Shown one piece after another: positions 1 through 7,197 of a stretch of 39,226 bases of DNA. How positions within the stretch are numbered: position 1 is the stretch's first letter; the number at the start of each line of letters is the position of its first letter. The position numbers and the translations under genes were made by a program. Under the pieces are notes generated by a model. It was not told the origin of the DNA, did no database searches, and saw only the letters and a program-made list of their open reading frames with translations. Source of the stretch: JAWLFY01 sp964462125 (GTDB taxonomy: Bacteria > Planctomycetota > Planctomycetia > Pirellulales > Pirellulaceae); the NCBI GenBank assembly GCA_964462125.1, contig CAYWXT010000015.1:1-39226 (forward strand). The letters run 5' to 3'.

Positions 1-402
1 AACGCTCCGGTTCAACCCCATCGTTCCGCTGTCCGATGCACGGCGAAGCGGCAGCCGATCTCGCCGGGGAGGTAGACCTCCGCACCACGAGAATACCCGA
101 CGGCAGGGGACCGCGCAACATTTCGACCACGCAAATCGAGCATCCGGGTCACGAGCATGGGGTTCGGGATAGTCGTCAGATATTGGCAGTCAGCGTTGAT
201 GTGGCGCGACCAGTGCGGCCCTTGATTTCGACCCGAAAACACGACCGAAGCGGACGGTCTTGGTCGGACCAAGTGACCTGACAACAGAGGACCGCGCATC
301 GACAGAGCGGAACGGCCGGCGATGACCGGGCCGCCGCGACCGATCATCAACTTCAAAACGGTAAGTCGGCGGATCCGTGTCGATCGCGTGGTTCTGCCGA
401 TC
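1..402. other. No supportable gene at the left edge
   Basis: This stretch lies downstream of the minus-strand nucleotidyltransferase gene. An open minus-strand frame continues to a TGA at 12-14, but its translation is rich in Arg, Ser and Pro, overlaps the nucleotidyltransferase in another frame and matches no family I recognise. The word agcggaac, which also opens the attC-like hairpin at 1032, recurs near 306 on the plus strand and near 23-30 on the minus strand. That would fit remnants of similar sites but could be chance. Nothing else is seen. Confidence 0.4.
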
Positions 403-858
403 TTACGGTTCGCCAGTGTCTTGCTCCAGTTGCTCGGCATCAGCAAGATCCTTTGTTCGTCCCGTTGAGCGTTTGTTTTGAAGAAGGTCAAGGCGACCAA
501 TAACTGGGATATCCAATCCGTCCCAATTGACGGAAATCCGATTTGGCCAAGCTTGGTCAAATGAGACGTTGTCAATCTGGGTAAGAATATCGATCCGCAC
601 GGGGGCAACTCCAATCTGGAAGACGATTCCAGGCTGCGAAAGATCGGTAACGTTCAACCCTTCAACGGGAGCACCAAACTCGGCAATCGCTCGATAGACT
701 TTGGGGGCAGTGGCATCGTTCGCCCGCACCCAAAGGTCGATGTCCCCAGTTGCCCGAGGGTATCCATGTGCGGCCATCGCGTAGGCACCGACGAGCAAAA
801 AATCAATTTCCGCGTCGATGAACGCGGACAACATGTCTCTGAAGTCTGGATTGAGCAA
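403..858 (-). CDS. Nucleotidyltransferase-fold protein (DUF6036/AbiEii-like)
   Basis: A 151-residue protein of the small nucleotidyltransferase type. The N-terminus holds FLLVGAYAMAAHG followed by RATGDIDLWV. This is the usual glycine-rich turn plus the D-x-D metal-binding pair (GDIDLW). A second part has VDILTQIDNVSF and a final segment LDLLQNKRSTGRTKDLADAEQL, which is typical of proteins annotated as DUF6036 or nucleotidyl-transferase AbiEii toxin-like. The start is a TTG at 856-858, chosen because the family normally begins with an NPDFRDML-like stretch; the next start is an ATG at 834. A small gene upstream (803..1015) overlaps its first 56 bases in another frame. Members often sit in toxin-antitoxin-like pairs, but the substrate here is unknown. 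Function is inferred from the fold only. Confidence 0.82.
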   Translation of the reverse strand: MLNPDFRDMLSAFIDAEIDFLLVGAYAMAAHGYPRATGDIDLWVRANDATAPKVYRAIAEFGAPVEGLNVTDLSQPGIVFQIGVAPVRIDILTQIDNVSFDQAWPNRISVNWDGLDIPVIGRLDLLQNKRSTGRTKDLADAEQLEQDTGEP

Positions 859-1015
859 CGTCGGGTTCCCGGATGGACCATGCGGCTACGGTCAACGGCC
901 AAACCAAATTCAAACGCTCCGTAGCGTCTCGGTCAACGACACGCTGTTCTTGCCCCTGCTCCTCAAGACGACAAATCCTTGCGGCGGAACGATCTAAAGA
1001 GGGTAGAGATGACAT
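803..1015 (-). CDS. Small partner protein overlapping the nucleotidyltransferase
   Basis: A 70-residue ORF with an ATG at 1013-1015. The reading is protein-like: a charged N-terminal helix (RLEEQGQEQ), then ATERLNLVWPLTVAAWSIR, and a basic tail RLQRHVVRVHRRGN. The ERL-x-LVWPLT core and RLxRHVV-basic ending resemble short proteins I have seen encoded directly before DUF6036-type nucleotidyltransferases. The stop at 803-805 lies 56 bases inside the downstream gene, so the codons for its RHVVRVHRR tail also encode MLSAFIDAE of the nucleotidyltransferase. The two would be translated as a coupled pair. It may be the partner (antitoxin-like) component, but no DNA-binding motif is clear. Alternatively it is a chance frame; the well-formed hydrophobic core makes that less likely. 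Confidence 0.5.
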   Translation of the reverse strand: MSSLPSLDRSAARICRLEEQGQEQRVVDRDATERLNLVWPLTVAAWSIREPDVAQSRLQRHVVRVHRRGN

Positions 1016-1031
1016 ACGTGCTTTTCAGTTA

Positions 1032-1091
1032 GCGGAACGAAATGCGATCTATGGAGGCACCGGAGGTGCATGCATAGATCGTGCGTTGAAC
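1032..1091 (+). mobile_element. attC-like integron recombination hairpin
   Basis: A 60-bp imperfect palindrome with the layout of an integron attC site. The left end is gcggAAC (1032-1038) and the right end is GTTGAAC (1085-1091), which fits the R' consensus GTTRRRY. AACG (1036-1039) pairs with CGTT (1084-1087). Unequal spacers follow (five bases left, two right), then a perfect 9-bp stem (1045-1053 with 1073-1081), a 3/3 internal loop, and an inner 5-bp stem (1057-1061 with 1065-1069) closed by gga. The left box departs from RYYYAAC, which is tolerated in known sites. The RelE-like gene starts 47 bp after the R' box, as a cassette gene would. No integrase gene is in the window. Confidence 0.4.
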
Positions 1092-1137
1092 TTTGTCGAC
1101 GCGTTGGGGGCTGATTCAGGAGGGCTGATCCGTCAGA

Positions 1138-1438
1138 ATGAGTCTACCAGATACGACTGGTGCGGGGGGCCAGAGACCGGGAACCCGGGAAGAGCCATTT
1201 TCATTGGAAGCAGCCGCGGAATTGGTTCGGATCGCAGGTGCGATTGGGTCCACTGCATCTGTTTTGCAAGCGGCAGAAAGAATCCGACGCAAGCTAGAGA
1301 ATGACCCGACCGACCAAGGCGAGTTTCTGTCAGAAGGCTTGTACTACATCGATGAAGATCCATTGCGAGCATTCTTTCTAATCGATGTAGAAACAATGGT
1401 CGTCGGTCGTCGAGGTTACGGATTTTCGAATTCTTTAG
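1138..1438 (+). pseudogene. RelE/ParE-like protein gene, probably frameshifted
   Basis: The open frame runs from ATG 1138 to 1476 (112 residues). Residues 20-85 read like a planctomycete RelE/ParE-type small protein: an AAELVRIAG helix, AAERIRRKLENDPTDQGE, then EGLYYIDEDPLRAFFLID and DVETMVV, where two beta strands are expected. After ETMVV the frame becomes unlike the family (GRRGYGFSNS). Skipping one base near 1401-1406, in the repetitive tract gtcgtcggtcgtcgag, gives VVEVTDFRIL and then TAG at 1436-1438. That would complete the last strand of the fold at a normal length. AGGAGG at 1118-1123 lies 14 bases before the ATG. It could be a real mutation, a sequencing error or a diverged C-terminus. 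No antitoxin gene is beside it. Confidence 0.5.
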
Positions 1439-1583
1439 TCGACGAACGTCAGCGGTCACCCCGTGGCCGCGACTGATTTCCCATTCAAACAGCCTAACTC
1501 GGCCACTCGGGTGCACCGTCGTAGTTATCCGTCGCCTGGGGGCCCTTCATGTGCAGGAAACATTGCAACACCGTGCTACCGAT

Positions 1584-1856
1584 CTATCGCGGTCGTTTCA
1601 ATACAACGCCGCCGTTGACCTCTAGGCACAATTCCCACCCGTCGTCACCAAGTTCCTTGAGGCCGCTCTCAAACCCGCTGACAATCTCGTCAAGGTCCTT
1701 CGCTTCGCCAACCAGTTTGTTGATGTGTACGACCTTGTAATCCCATCGTGCTTGCTGGGGAATTGCCTCCGCGTTCTGAGCCGATGTTCCGTTGGAAAGA
1801 AAGATCAAGATCGCCGCAATTGTAGCGACAGATATGGCTGCTGCTGTACTTCGCAT
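1584..1856 (-). CDS. Small secreted DUF4177-like protein
   Basis: A 90-residue protein. Residues 1-26 form a signal peptide (basic start, hydrophobic AAAISVATIAAILIFL core, Ala-rich cleavage region SAQNA). The mature part begins WDYKVVHINKLVGE and contains LKELGDDGWELCLEVNGGVVLKRPR. The WxYKVV ... L-x-x-LG-x-(D/E)GWEL ... (V/F)xKRP pattern is that of DUF4177-like proteins, small beta-alpha proteins of unknown function. A strong ribosome binding site, AAAGGAG, lies five bases before the ATG, which supports this start. It stands alone on the minus strand, so no operon partner hints at its role. Family membership is by eye; no biochemical function is known. Confidence 0.75.
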   Translation of the reverse strand: MRSTAAAISVATIAAILIFLSNGTSAQNAEAIPQQARWDYKVVHINKLVGEAKDLDEIVSGFESGLKELGDDGWELCLEVNGGVVLKRPR

Positions 1857-2464
1857 TGGAACTCCTTTGGAGGCTTGTAAGGAATAGGTGCTGGGAGACG
1901 GTTCTGGTGCGAAAACGCGCCAAGTGATTTAGTCGGATAACAAACTAATTATCCCCTGTTCAACCGGGAATAATGGGGCGAAAACCCCGGGTTAACCGAG
2001 GTGAATGGGGATAGTCCACGTATTCTCGCTGGTTCGCACACCCCGCGTCAACCAACAGGGGGGCAAGGGCCTTCCTCCGGAGCCCCGGAGCGATCGTGGG
2101 TTCGGTGAGGGGCGACAGAACCTCGGCGGGAAAAAGTGTCCGGTGCCTTTTGTGCAAAGCACCCGGAGGGCGAGTCCCTCGCAAACGGGTACCGGACACT
2201 TTTCTCCCGCACGATCCTAATCTCCTCCAAAAAGCCCTACGCGTCATGGCGTTTTTTGTCAATATTTCGTGGAAACAATGGGCGAAGTCTGACGCGCCCG
2301 GTGGGCAAAGGACCGCGGCCAGCTCAATCCTTGAAGTCCCCCTGATTGAGAGAACCGGTGCACGTTGGCCTTGTTTGCTGACACTCACCGGTTGCCATGG
2401 AAATGGTCGAAGGAGAACGAGCCGGCGTGGCCGTCAGCGCTCCCTTCCCGATTAGGTTCGACCC
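1857..2464. other. 608-bp intergenic region with palindromic element
   Basis: The region lies between the divergent DUF4177-like gene (minus) and tssK (plus). It holds short C/G-run inverted segments around 1950-2010 and one clear palindrome at 2128-2208 (separate entry). The open frames crossing it are low-complexity Arg/Pro/Gly readings and are not credible genes. Promoters for both flanking genes should lie here, but I see no unambiguous -35/-10 pair. Confidence 0.5.
2128..2208. repeat. 80-bp palindromic (REP/MITE-like) element
   Basis: The left arm (2128-2147, containing aaaaagtgtccggtgcc) and right arm (2188-2208, containing ggtaccggacactttt) are reverse complements except for about two positions. 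Between them is a GC-rich core with its own small hairpin, gaggg / ccctc (2166-2180). The size, the nested hairpin and the A-run at one end with the T-run at the other fit a REP-like mobile palindrome. In RNA it would also fold as a bidirectional terminator-like structure. Copy number elsewhere cannot be judged from this window. Confidence 0.55.
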
Positions 2465-3874
2465 ATGTCCATCCATGCTCCGGTTCACTGGCACGAGGGG
2501 ATGTTTCTGAGGCCCCAGCACTTTCAAATCGCCGAGCGGAATTTCCAGCATCAGATCCGCGACAACATCGAGTGGAGCCGCCACTACAGCTGGGGTCTCC
2601 GCCGTTTCCGGCTCGACCAGGACGCGTTGGCCAATCACCGCGTGGTGATCTCGGAACTGGCGGCGCGGATGCGCGATGGGACGCTGATTTCATCGCCGGA
2701 ATCGGGGCGGCTGCCCGAGGTCGACTTGCGTCAATCGATGTTGGGCAAGCAAACATTGACACTGTTCGCGGCGATCCCGAAGTTGGAAACGGCTCAGGCT
2801 GCCTTGACCGCTGCCAGCCGGTATCGTGTCGAGTCGCTCGACTTGGAAGATCTGAACACCGGCCAGAACCCGCGCCCGATTCAAATCCGGCGGCTGAATC
2901 TGCAGCTGCTGACCGACGCGGACGACCACGCCGGCTATTCCACCCTGCCGCTGCTGCGGATCCGCCGGGCGGATCGCGCCGAGGGGGCGCCAGAGCTGGA
3001 CCGAACCTACATCCCACCACTGTTGGCCGCCGATGCCTGGACCGTGCTGGAACAAGAGATCGTCCGGCCGGTGTACGACCGCATCGGCAAAAAACTCGAT
3101 CTGGTCTCGAACCAGGTCATTTCGCGGGGAATCACGTTTGATTCGACCTCCCAGGGCGATCGAGTGATCCTGGAACAGATGCGTGTGATGAACGAGTCCT
3201 ACGCGGAACTGGGCGTTCAGGCGTTCATGCCGGGCACTCATCCGGTGGACCTCTTTTCGGACTTGCTGCGGTTCGTCGGTCGGATGGCCGTGTTCACGCC
3301 GGGACGTCGCATTCCCGATCTACCGAAATACGATCACGACGATCTGGGGGCGTGTTTCTGGTCGGCGCGGCGGCTGGTCGATGGTGTGCTCGACGCGGTG
3401 GTGGAGCCGGAGTACAGCGAGCGGGCCCTTGTCGGGGCTGGCCAACGGGTCCAGGTGGCGCTCGAACCGTCGTGGCTCGAACCGGGCCAACGGCACTTCG
3501 TCGCCGTCACCTCGTCACTGCCAACCGAACAAACCCGCCAGTTGGTCGAGCAGCGGCTGGACATGAAGATTGGTGCCGGCAGCGCCGTCGACGAGTTGTA
3601 TCGACTCGGCCGCGCCGGGCTGCAATTCGACTACCAGGCGGATCCGCCGCGTTGCCTGCCGCTGCGTCCCGGACGGGTCTTTTTCGGAATCGACCCCCGT
3701 GGCTGCGCCGACCAGTGGGAGGCGGTGCAGCGCGGACTCTCGCTCGCGGTCCGCTTCAATGAGAATCTAATCGCCGGCGATGTCCAGGGCCGCCGCGCTA
3801 TCGATGTGATGGTCGACGGTCGATCGTTCACGCTGGAGTTCGTCCTGTACGTCGTTCCCCCCAACGCGATCTAG
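2465..3874 (+). CDS. tssK: TssK, type VI secretion baseplate protein
   Basis: A 469-residue protein. The N-terminus VHWHEGMFLRPQHFQ is the hallmark of TssK (also called ImpJ or VasE). TssK is the trimeric cytoplasmic protein that joins the type VI baseplate wedge to the TssJLM membrane complex. Length (about 440-470) and the overall order fit: N-terminal shell-like beta domain (residues 1-170), alpha-helical middle (about 190-320) with GTHPVDLFSDLLRFVGRMAVFTP, and a C-terminal domain with IDVMVDGRSFTLEFVLYVV. The ATG at 2465 is chosen because the motif follows directly, although the ribosome binding site is weak. It is alone: a 600-bp intergenic region precedes it and a convergent unrelated gene follows. 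Its coding end overlaps that gene by 47 bp. Either the rest of the type VI cluster is elsewhere or this copy is orphaned. Confidence 0.9.
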   Translation: MSIHAPVHWHEGMFLRPQHFQIAERNFQHQIRDNIEWSRHYSWGLRRFRLDQDALANHRVVISELAARMRDGTLISSPESGRLPEVDLRQSMLGKQTLTLFAAIPKLETAQAALTAASRYRVESLDLEDLNTGQNPRPIQIRRLNLQLLTDADDHAGYSTLPLLRIRRADRAEGAPELDRTYIPPLLAADAWTVLEQEIVRPVYDRIGKKLDLVSNQVISRGITFDSTSQGDRVILEQMRVMNESYAELGVQAFMPGTHPVDLFSDLLRFVGRMAVFTPGRRIPDLPKYDHDDLGACFWSARRLVDGVLDAVVEPEYSERALVGAGQRVQVALEPSWLEPGQRHFVAVTSSLPTEQTRQLVEQRLDMKIGAGSAVDELYRLGRAGLQFDYQADPPRCLPLRPGRVFFGIDPRGCADQWEAVQRGLSLAVRFNENLIAGDVQGRRAIDVMVDGRSFTLEFVLYVVPPNAI

Positions 3875-6569
3875 CGACGAATAAACTGCAGCCGATCACC
3901 GTGCACCAGCCCACGAGCGCGATCACCAGGGTCGGCCAGAGCCAAGCGGGCCGGTAACGCAGCGTGATCGTCCAATCACCCGGAGGAACGATCACTCCTT
4001 GTGCGATGAAATCGACGGTGTGAACCGGGACGGTCATCCGCCTGCCGCCGTCGACCGCCTGCAGCTCGGCCTGCCACCATCCGTCCTGGAAGACAGGCCG
4101 CCGCAGCAATCCTCCACGGGAACTGCGGATCGCGATCTCCACCCGCTCCGGCTCTTCCTGCTCGATGCGGATCGAGTCAGCAGGCTCTACGGCGATCGTG
4201 CCCTGCTCGCCATCGGCGGGCAGGGCACGATCACCAATGGCGGGCACGGCAACGGATCGGGGAGCTTCGATGACCAGCGGGGTCGTCCGTGACCCGCGTT
4301 GGACAACCTGCTCCAGAAGTTCGATCCAGTCATTCAGGCCTGCCGGATCCTCCGAAACGACTCGCCACGACTCGGTCAGCCGCAGACGTTGGTTCGTTCC
4401 CGGGTCGACGTGGCGATCGACATGGACAAGTTGGCGTTGTTTCCCGTCGCGCGGAATGTTGTGCACCTGAGCGGAACTGTGGGTGACGCCATCGATCGCC
4501 AGCCATGCACGAACGGAGCGCCAAAATCGGTTTCGTTCGTTTTCATTCAGGTCGGACGTCACGGTTCGGGCAGCTTCCCAAAAGCGATCGATCTCGCGGC
4601 TGCGAAGTGTAGTCATGTTGTTGAACACGCCCTGATGCGCCGAGAGGTGCCAGCGGCCGAACCACGCCCCGCGTTGGCTTGCCTCCACATCGGCCAGCCG
4701 GGTCTCGCTCGGCGAACGGCGCCACACTTGGGGCCAGCCGCCGCCCGTCTGGGTCCTCAGCCAACGTTCTGCCGCAGCTGCGCCGGGGAGTGGGGCGAGG
4801 GGCCGGTCCCCATCGGCCGCTTCCGAGATACTCGCGACCAGATCGCGTTCAACATGTCGCGGGACGCGGGCAACGATCATCGAACCGGCTGCGAAAAGGT
4901 CAACGGCGACGATGATCACGACCGCCCATTGCCACGCAGCTTGCGGCCGGCGGTCGAACCTTAAAACCAGGGGGATGCCCAGGAGCACCAGCACCACGAC
5001 TGAATGGGCGAGCGACTTGACAACGTCGTGCAATCCTCCCGTCAGTTGAAGCGGTCCCCAGAAGCGATCGACCGGCAACGCGTTCCGGTCGTTCGCCACG
5101 AGACGACCGAAAGCATCCGGAACGAGACACAGCGCCAGGCCGGCAACCAGCACAACGGCAATGACCAGCAACCAAGCCGCGGCAACGCGGCGCGCAAGCG
5201 TGATGGCTGTCGAGCCGAGTTGGTCGAACCAGCCAGCGGTCACCATGGCGACGCCAAACGAAAACAGCGGCAACCACTTCGCCGGGTAGCGAAACGCCGC
5301 GTAGCCGGGCAGCCCGTGGTGGAGCAGCCAGTAAGGTCCCCCCAACGCCCCATCGAGTTGCCCCAGCGTTCCCGTGATGGCTTGCCACCACCAAGCCAAC
5401 CCAAACGATCCGAAGGAACAGAGCAGCGCCGCGATGGCAATCCCGAGCCAGCAGTCGATACCCTCGCGGCGAATCCGCCACAACCGGCAGCTCATCGCGA
5501 GCAGCGGCAGCATGCCCAGATACAGCGTTGGTGTCCAAACCCGACCGTCGCCCGGAATCAGACTGCTCAGTCGGCGGAACTCGGGGAACGGACGGCCAAA
5601 GGCGTTCGGTGTGGCCAGTTCCGCCAAGTGCCATGGGGGGACAGAGAACTGAAACGCTTGGGCCCGATGCGACCCGGGGGCGGGCGGTTGCCACCAGCCC
5701 GGCACACCCTCCGCCGTGAATCGTTCGCTGCGCCGCCCCCAATCGATCGACGCGGCAAGCTGGGGGGCGGTCAAAACGCTGGCCACCAGTGGGATCAACA
5801 GCATCGCCCTCCCGCGCCCAGGAGCGGGCGCCGCAGACCGGCGGATCGCGCGGCAACCGGCGACGACAACCGCGACGATTCCGGCATGCAGGGCTGTCTG
5901 CGGGTCGCCGCCCAAAACCATCATCGAAAACGCCACCGCGGGCAGCAGGACGCGCCCAAGCCCTTGGCAATTCGAACCTTGACAATTCGGCCCTTGGCAA
6001 CGCGACCCTTGATCACGCGATCCCTGGACCCGATCAGCTCCGGGGCGATTGACCATCCGCTCGATGGATATCAGGGGACCGAGTGCGAGCGGTAGCCAAG
6101 CGGCTCCGACGAGGAAGGGTGGGTTGCAATAGAGAAACAGGACCGCCCCGGAAAGCGAATAGGTCAGCCCTGCCAAAACCGAGGCTGGTGGAGAACAGCC
6201 CGCCCCGCGGGCGACCCAGGCCGCGGCCGACGAGGCCAACATCAAGTGCAGCGCAACGTACCACCCCAGCGCCGTTTCGCTGGCCAGGGGCAACGCAAAC
6301 AGCAGGTAGCGGGGGGGATAAAAGAAGGCAGTTGTCGTCTCCCCGAGCAGCGGCATCCCGGTCTGATCGAGCGGATTCCAAAGCGGCAGCCAGCTGTCGG
6401 CGGCGCGACCCCCGAGGTACTCGTACAGCGGCGTGTAGAAATGGCTGACGTCGCGGAAGGCAAGACGATCCAATCCAAGAAGCACCGAGCCGAACAAGCA
6501 CACGATCACCGCTGGGGCAATCAGCGCGCTGAGCCGGATCGGGAAGGGCGTCGGGCCCGAATTGTTCAT
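3828..6569 (-). CDS. YfhO-like multi-pass membrane protein
   Basis: A 913-residue polytopic membrane protein using the ATG at 6567-6569. A longer frame to 6656 exists, but its extra 29 residues are Arg-rich and overlap the upstream gene. The N-terminal half has an early motif DRLAFRDVSHFYTPLYEYL followed by many hydrophobic segments (for example LSALIAPAVIVCLFGSVLL, a pair near residues 95-140, and several around 340-560). The soluble C-terminal domain ends with one last helix (LWPTLVIALVGWCTVIGCSLF). This is the layout of the YfhO family (PF09586), GT-C-like proteins linked in Firmicutes to glycosylation of cell-wall polymers; the planctomycete substrate is unknown. A five-residue repeat (GSRDQ, GSRCQ, GPNCQ, GSNCQ), from a 15-bp minisatellite, sits in a loop. 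The stop lies 47 bp inside tssK. Confidence 0.8.
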   Translation of the reverse strand: MNNSGPTPFPIRLSALIAPAVIVCLFGSVLLGLDRLAFRDVSHFYTPLYEYLGGRAADSWLPLWNPLDQTGMPLLGETTTAFFYPPRYLLFALPLASETALGWYVALHLMLASSAAAWVARGAGCSPPASVLAGLTYSLSGAVLFLYCNPPFLVGAAWLPLALGPLISIERMVNRPGADRVQGSRDQGSRCQGPNCQGSNCQGLGRVLLPAVAFSMMVLGGDPQTALHAGIVAVVVAGCRAIRRSAAPAPGRGRAMLLIPLVASVLTAPQLAASIDWGRRSERFTAEGVPGWWQPPAPGSHRAQAFQFSVPPWHLAELATPNAFGRPFPEFRRLSSLIPGDGRVWTPTLYLGMLPLLAMSCRLWRIRREGIDCWLGIAIAALLCSFGSFGLAWWWQAITGTLGQLDGALGGPYWLLHHGLPGYAAFRYPAKWLPLFSFGVAMVTAGWFDQLGSTAITLARRVAAAWLLVIAVVLVAGLALCLVPDAFGRLVANDRNALPVDRFWGPLQLTGGLHDVVKSLAHSVVVLVLLGIPLVLRFDRRPQAAWQWAVVIIVAVDLFAAGSMIVARVPRHVERDLVASISEAADGDRPLAPLPGAAAAERWLRTQTGGGWPQVWRRSPSETRLADVEASQRGAWFGRWHLSAHQGVFNNMTTLRSREIDRFWEAARTVTSDLNENERNRFWRSVRAWLAIDGVTHSSAQVHNIPRDGKQRQLVHVDRHVDPGTNQRLRLTESWRVVSEDPAGLNDWIELLEQVVQRGSRTTPLVIEAPRSVAVPAIGDRALPADGEQGTIAVEPADSIRIEQEEPERVEIAIRSSRGGLLRRPVFQDGWWQAELQAVDGGRRMTVPVHTVDFIAQGVIVPPGDWTITLRYRPAWLWPTLVIALVGWCTVIGCSLFVARSRWGERRTGRTPA
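5961..6035. repeat. 15-bp x 5 imperfect minisatellite inside a coding region
   Basis: Five consecutive 15-bp units on the plus strand: cccttggcaattcga (5961), accttgacaattcgg (5976), cccttggcaacgcga (5991), cccttgatcacgcga (6006) and tccctggacccgatc (6021). They keep the minus-strand frame of the YfhO-like gene and encode repeated Gly-Ser/Pro-Arg/Asn-x-Gln blocks between two membrane segments. Confidence 0.85.
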
Positions 6570-6618
6570 GCGATGGGCCCGGACCAGGAAACAGTTGGGT
6601 CGGCCACGGCTGCGATGT

Positions 6619-7062
6619 TTAGCGGGGCGGTCCTGCCGATTGGGACCGCAGCCCATCGGCCCGGTCGAGTACCGCTTCGGTCGGCTCCATCGTTTCGGGA
6701 ACGAGGGTCACATCGATGATCCGATCATCGCGGATCTCCCCCGGCCACAGCGTCTCGGTGACGAAATCGAGCCCCGGCCACTGGTACCACGGCGGATTGA
6801 ACCGTCGACGAAGCGTTTCGGTGCGATAGCCGTCCTTCTCGACGCGAAATTCACGCGTTCCATAGTAGACGAAACTCGACGCGGCTGGTGTCGTCCCGAT
6901 CAACTGGTTGTCAACCGACACCGTCGCCCCAGGCGGATCGGTTCGGACCATCATCCGTCGCCGGACGCAGCCGACGTTGCAGACGATCAGCACGAGCAAC
7001 GCGGCGGCGACCAGCGGTTGCGTCTGTGATCGTCGGCGGGGGGATGGCGCATAGCGGGCCAT
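6619..7062 (-). CDS. PEGA-domain lipoprotein
   Basis: A 147-residue protein. A basic start (MARYAPSPRRRSQ) is followed by the hydrophobic run LVAAALLVLIVCNVGC, which looks like a lipoprotein signal with the lipid-bearing Cys at about residue 32. The next part, RRMMVRTDPPGATVSVDNQLIG followed by TTPAASSFVYYGTREFRVEKDGY, is a PEGA domain: a beta-rich surface module named for its Pro-Glu-Gly-Ala motif, here DPPGATV and GTTP. The rest (FNPPWYQWPGLDFVTE, then WPGEIRDDRIIDVTLVPE) is conserved among planctomycete PEGA proteins as I remember them. The stop is 50 bp before the start of the YfhO-like gene on the same strand, so the two are probably cotranscribed. It likely sits in the outer or inner membrane facing the periplasm; its partner is unknown. 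Confidence 0.8.
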   Translation of the reverse strand: MARYAPSPRRRSQTQPLVAAALLVLIVCNVGCVRRRMMVRTDPPGATVSVDNQLIGTTPAASSFVYYGTREFRVEKDGYRTETLRRRFNPPWYQWPGLDFVTETLWPGEIRDDRIIDVTLVPETMEPTEAVLDRADGLRSQSAGPPR

Positions 7063-7197
7063 GAATCACTCCGAATGTTCCCGATAGGTTGAGCGGGACG
7101 GAGGCTGCTGTACCACACTTTTCGCGGCAGCATCCAGACCGATTTGGTGCACCCGACGCGCGTGGGGGGAAACAGCGGGGGGACGCCGATCCTGACC

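Noticed and set aside
12..614. 200-codon minus-strand open frame at the left edge
   Set aside because: It overlaps the better-supported nucleotidyltransferase in another frame, has an Arg/Ser/Pro-rich reading and matches no family. A faint resemblance of its end to ADP-ribosyltransferase C-termini is too weak to use.
1484..1540. Second attC-like site (gcctaac ... gtagtt) after the RelE-like gene
   Set aside because: The left box fits RYYYAAC, but the right box GTTATCC does not fit GTTRRRY, the stem is weak and the total length is short.
4900..6095. Long frames on both strands inside the YfhO-like gene
   Set aside because: Low-complexity Arg/Ala/Pro readings that are frame shadows of the membrane protein, which has continuous membrane segments and a clear family layout.
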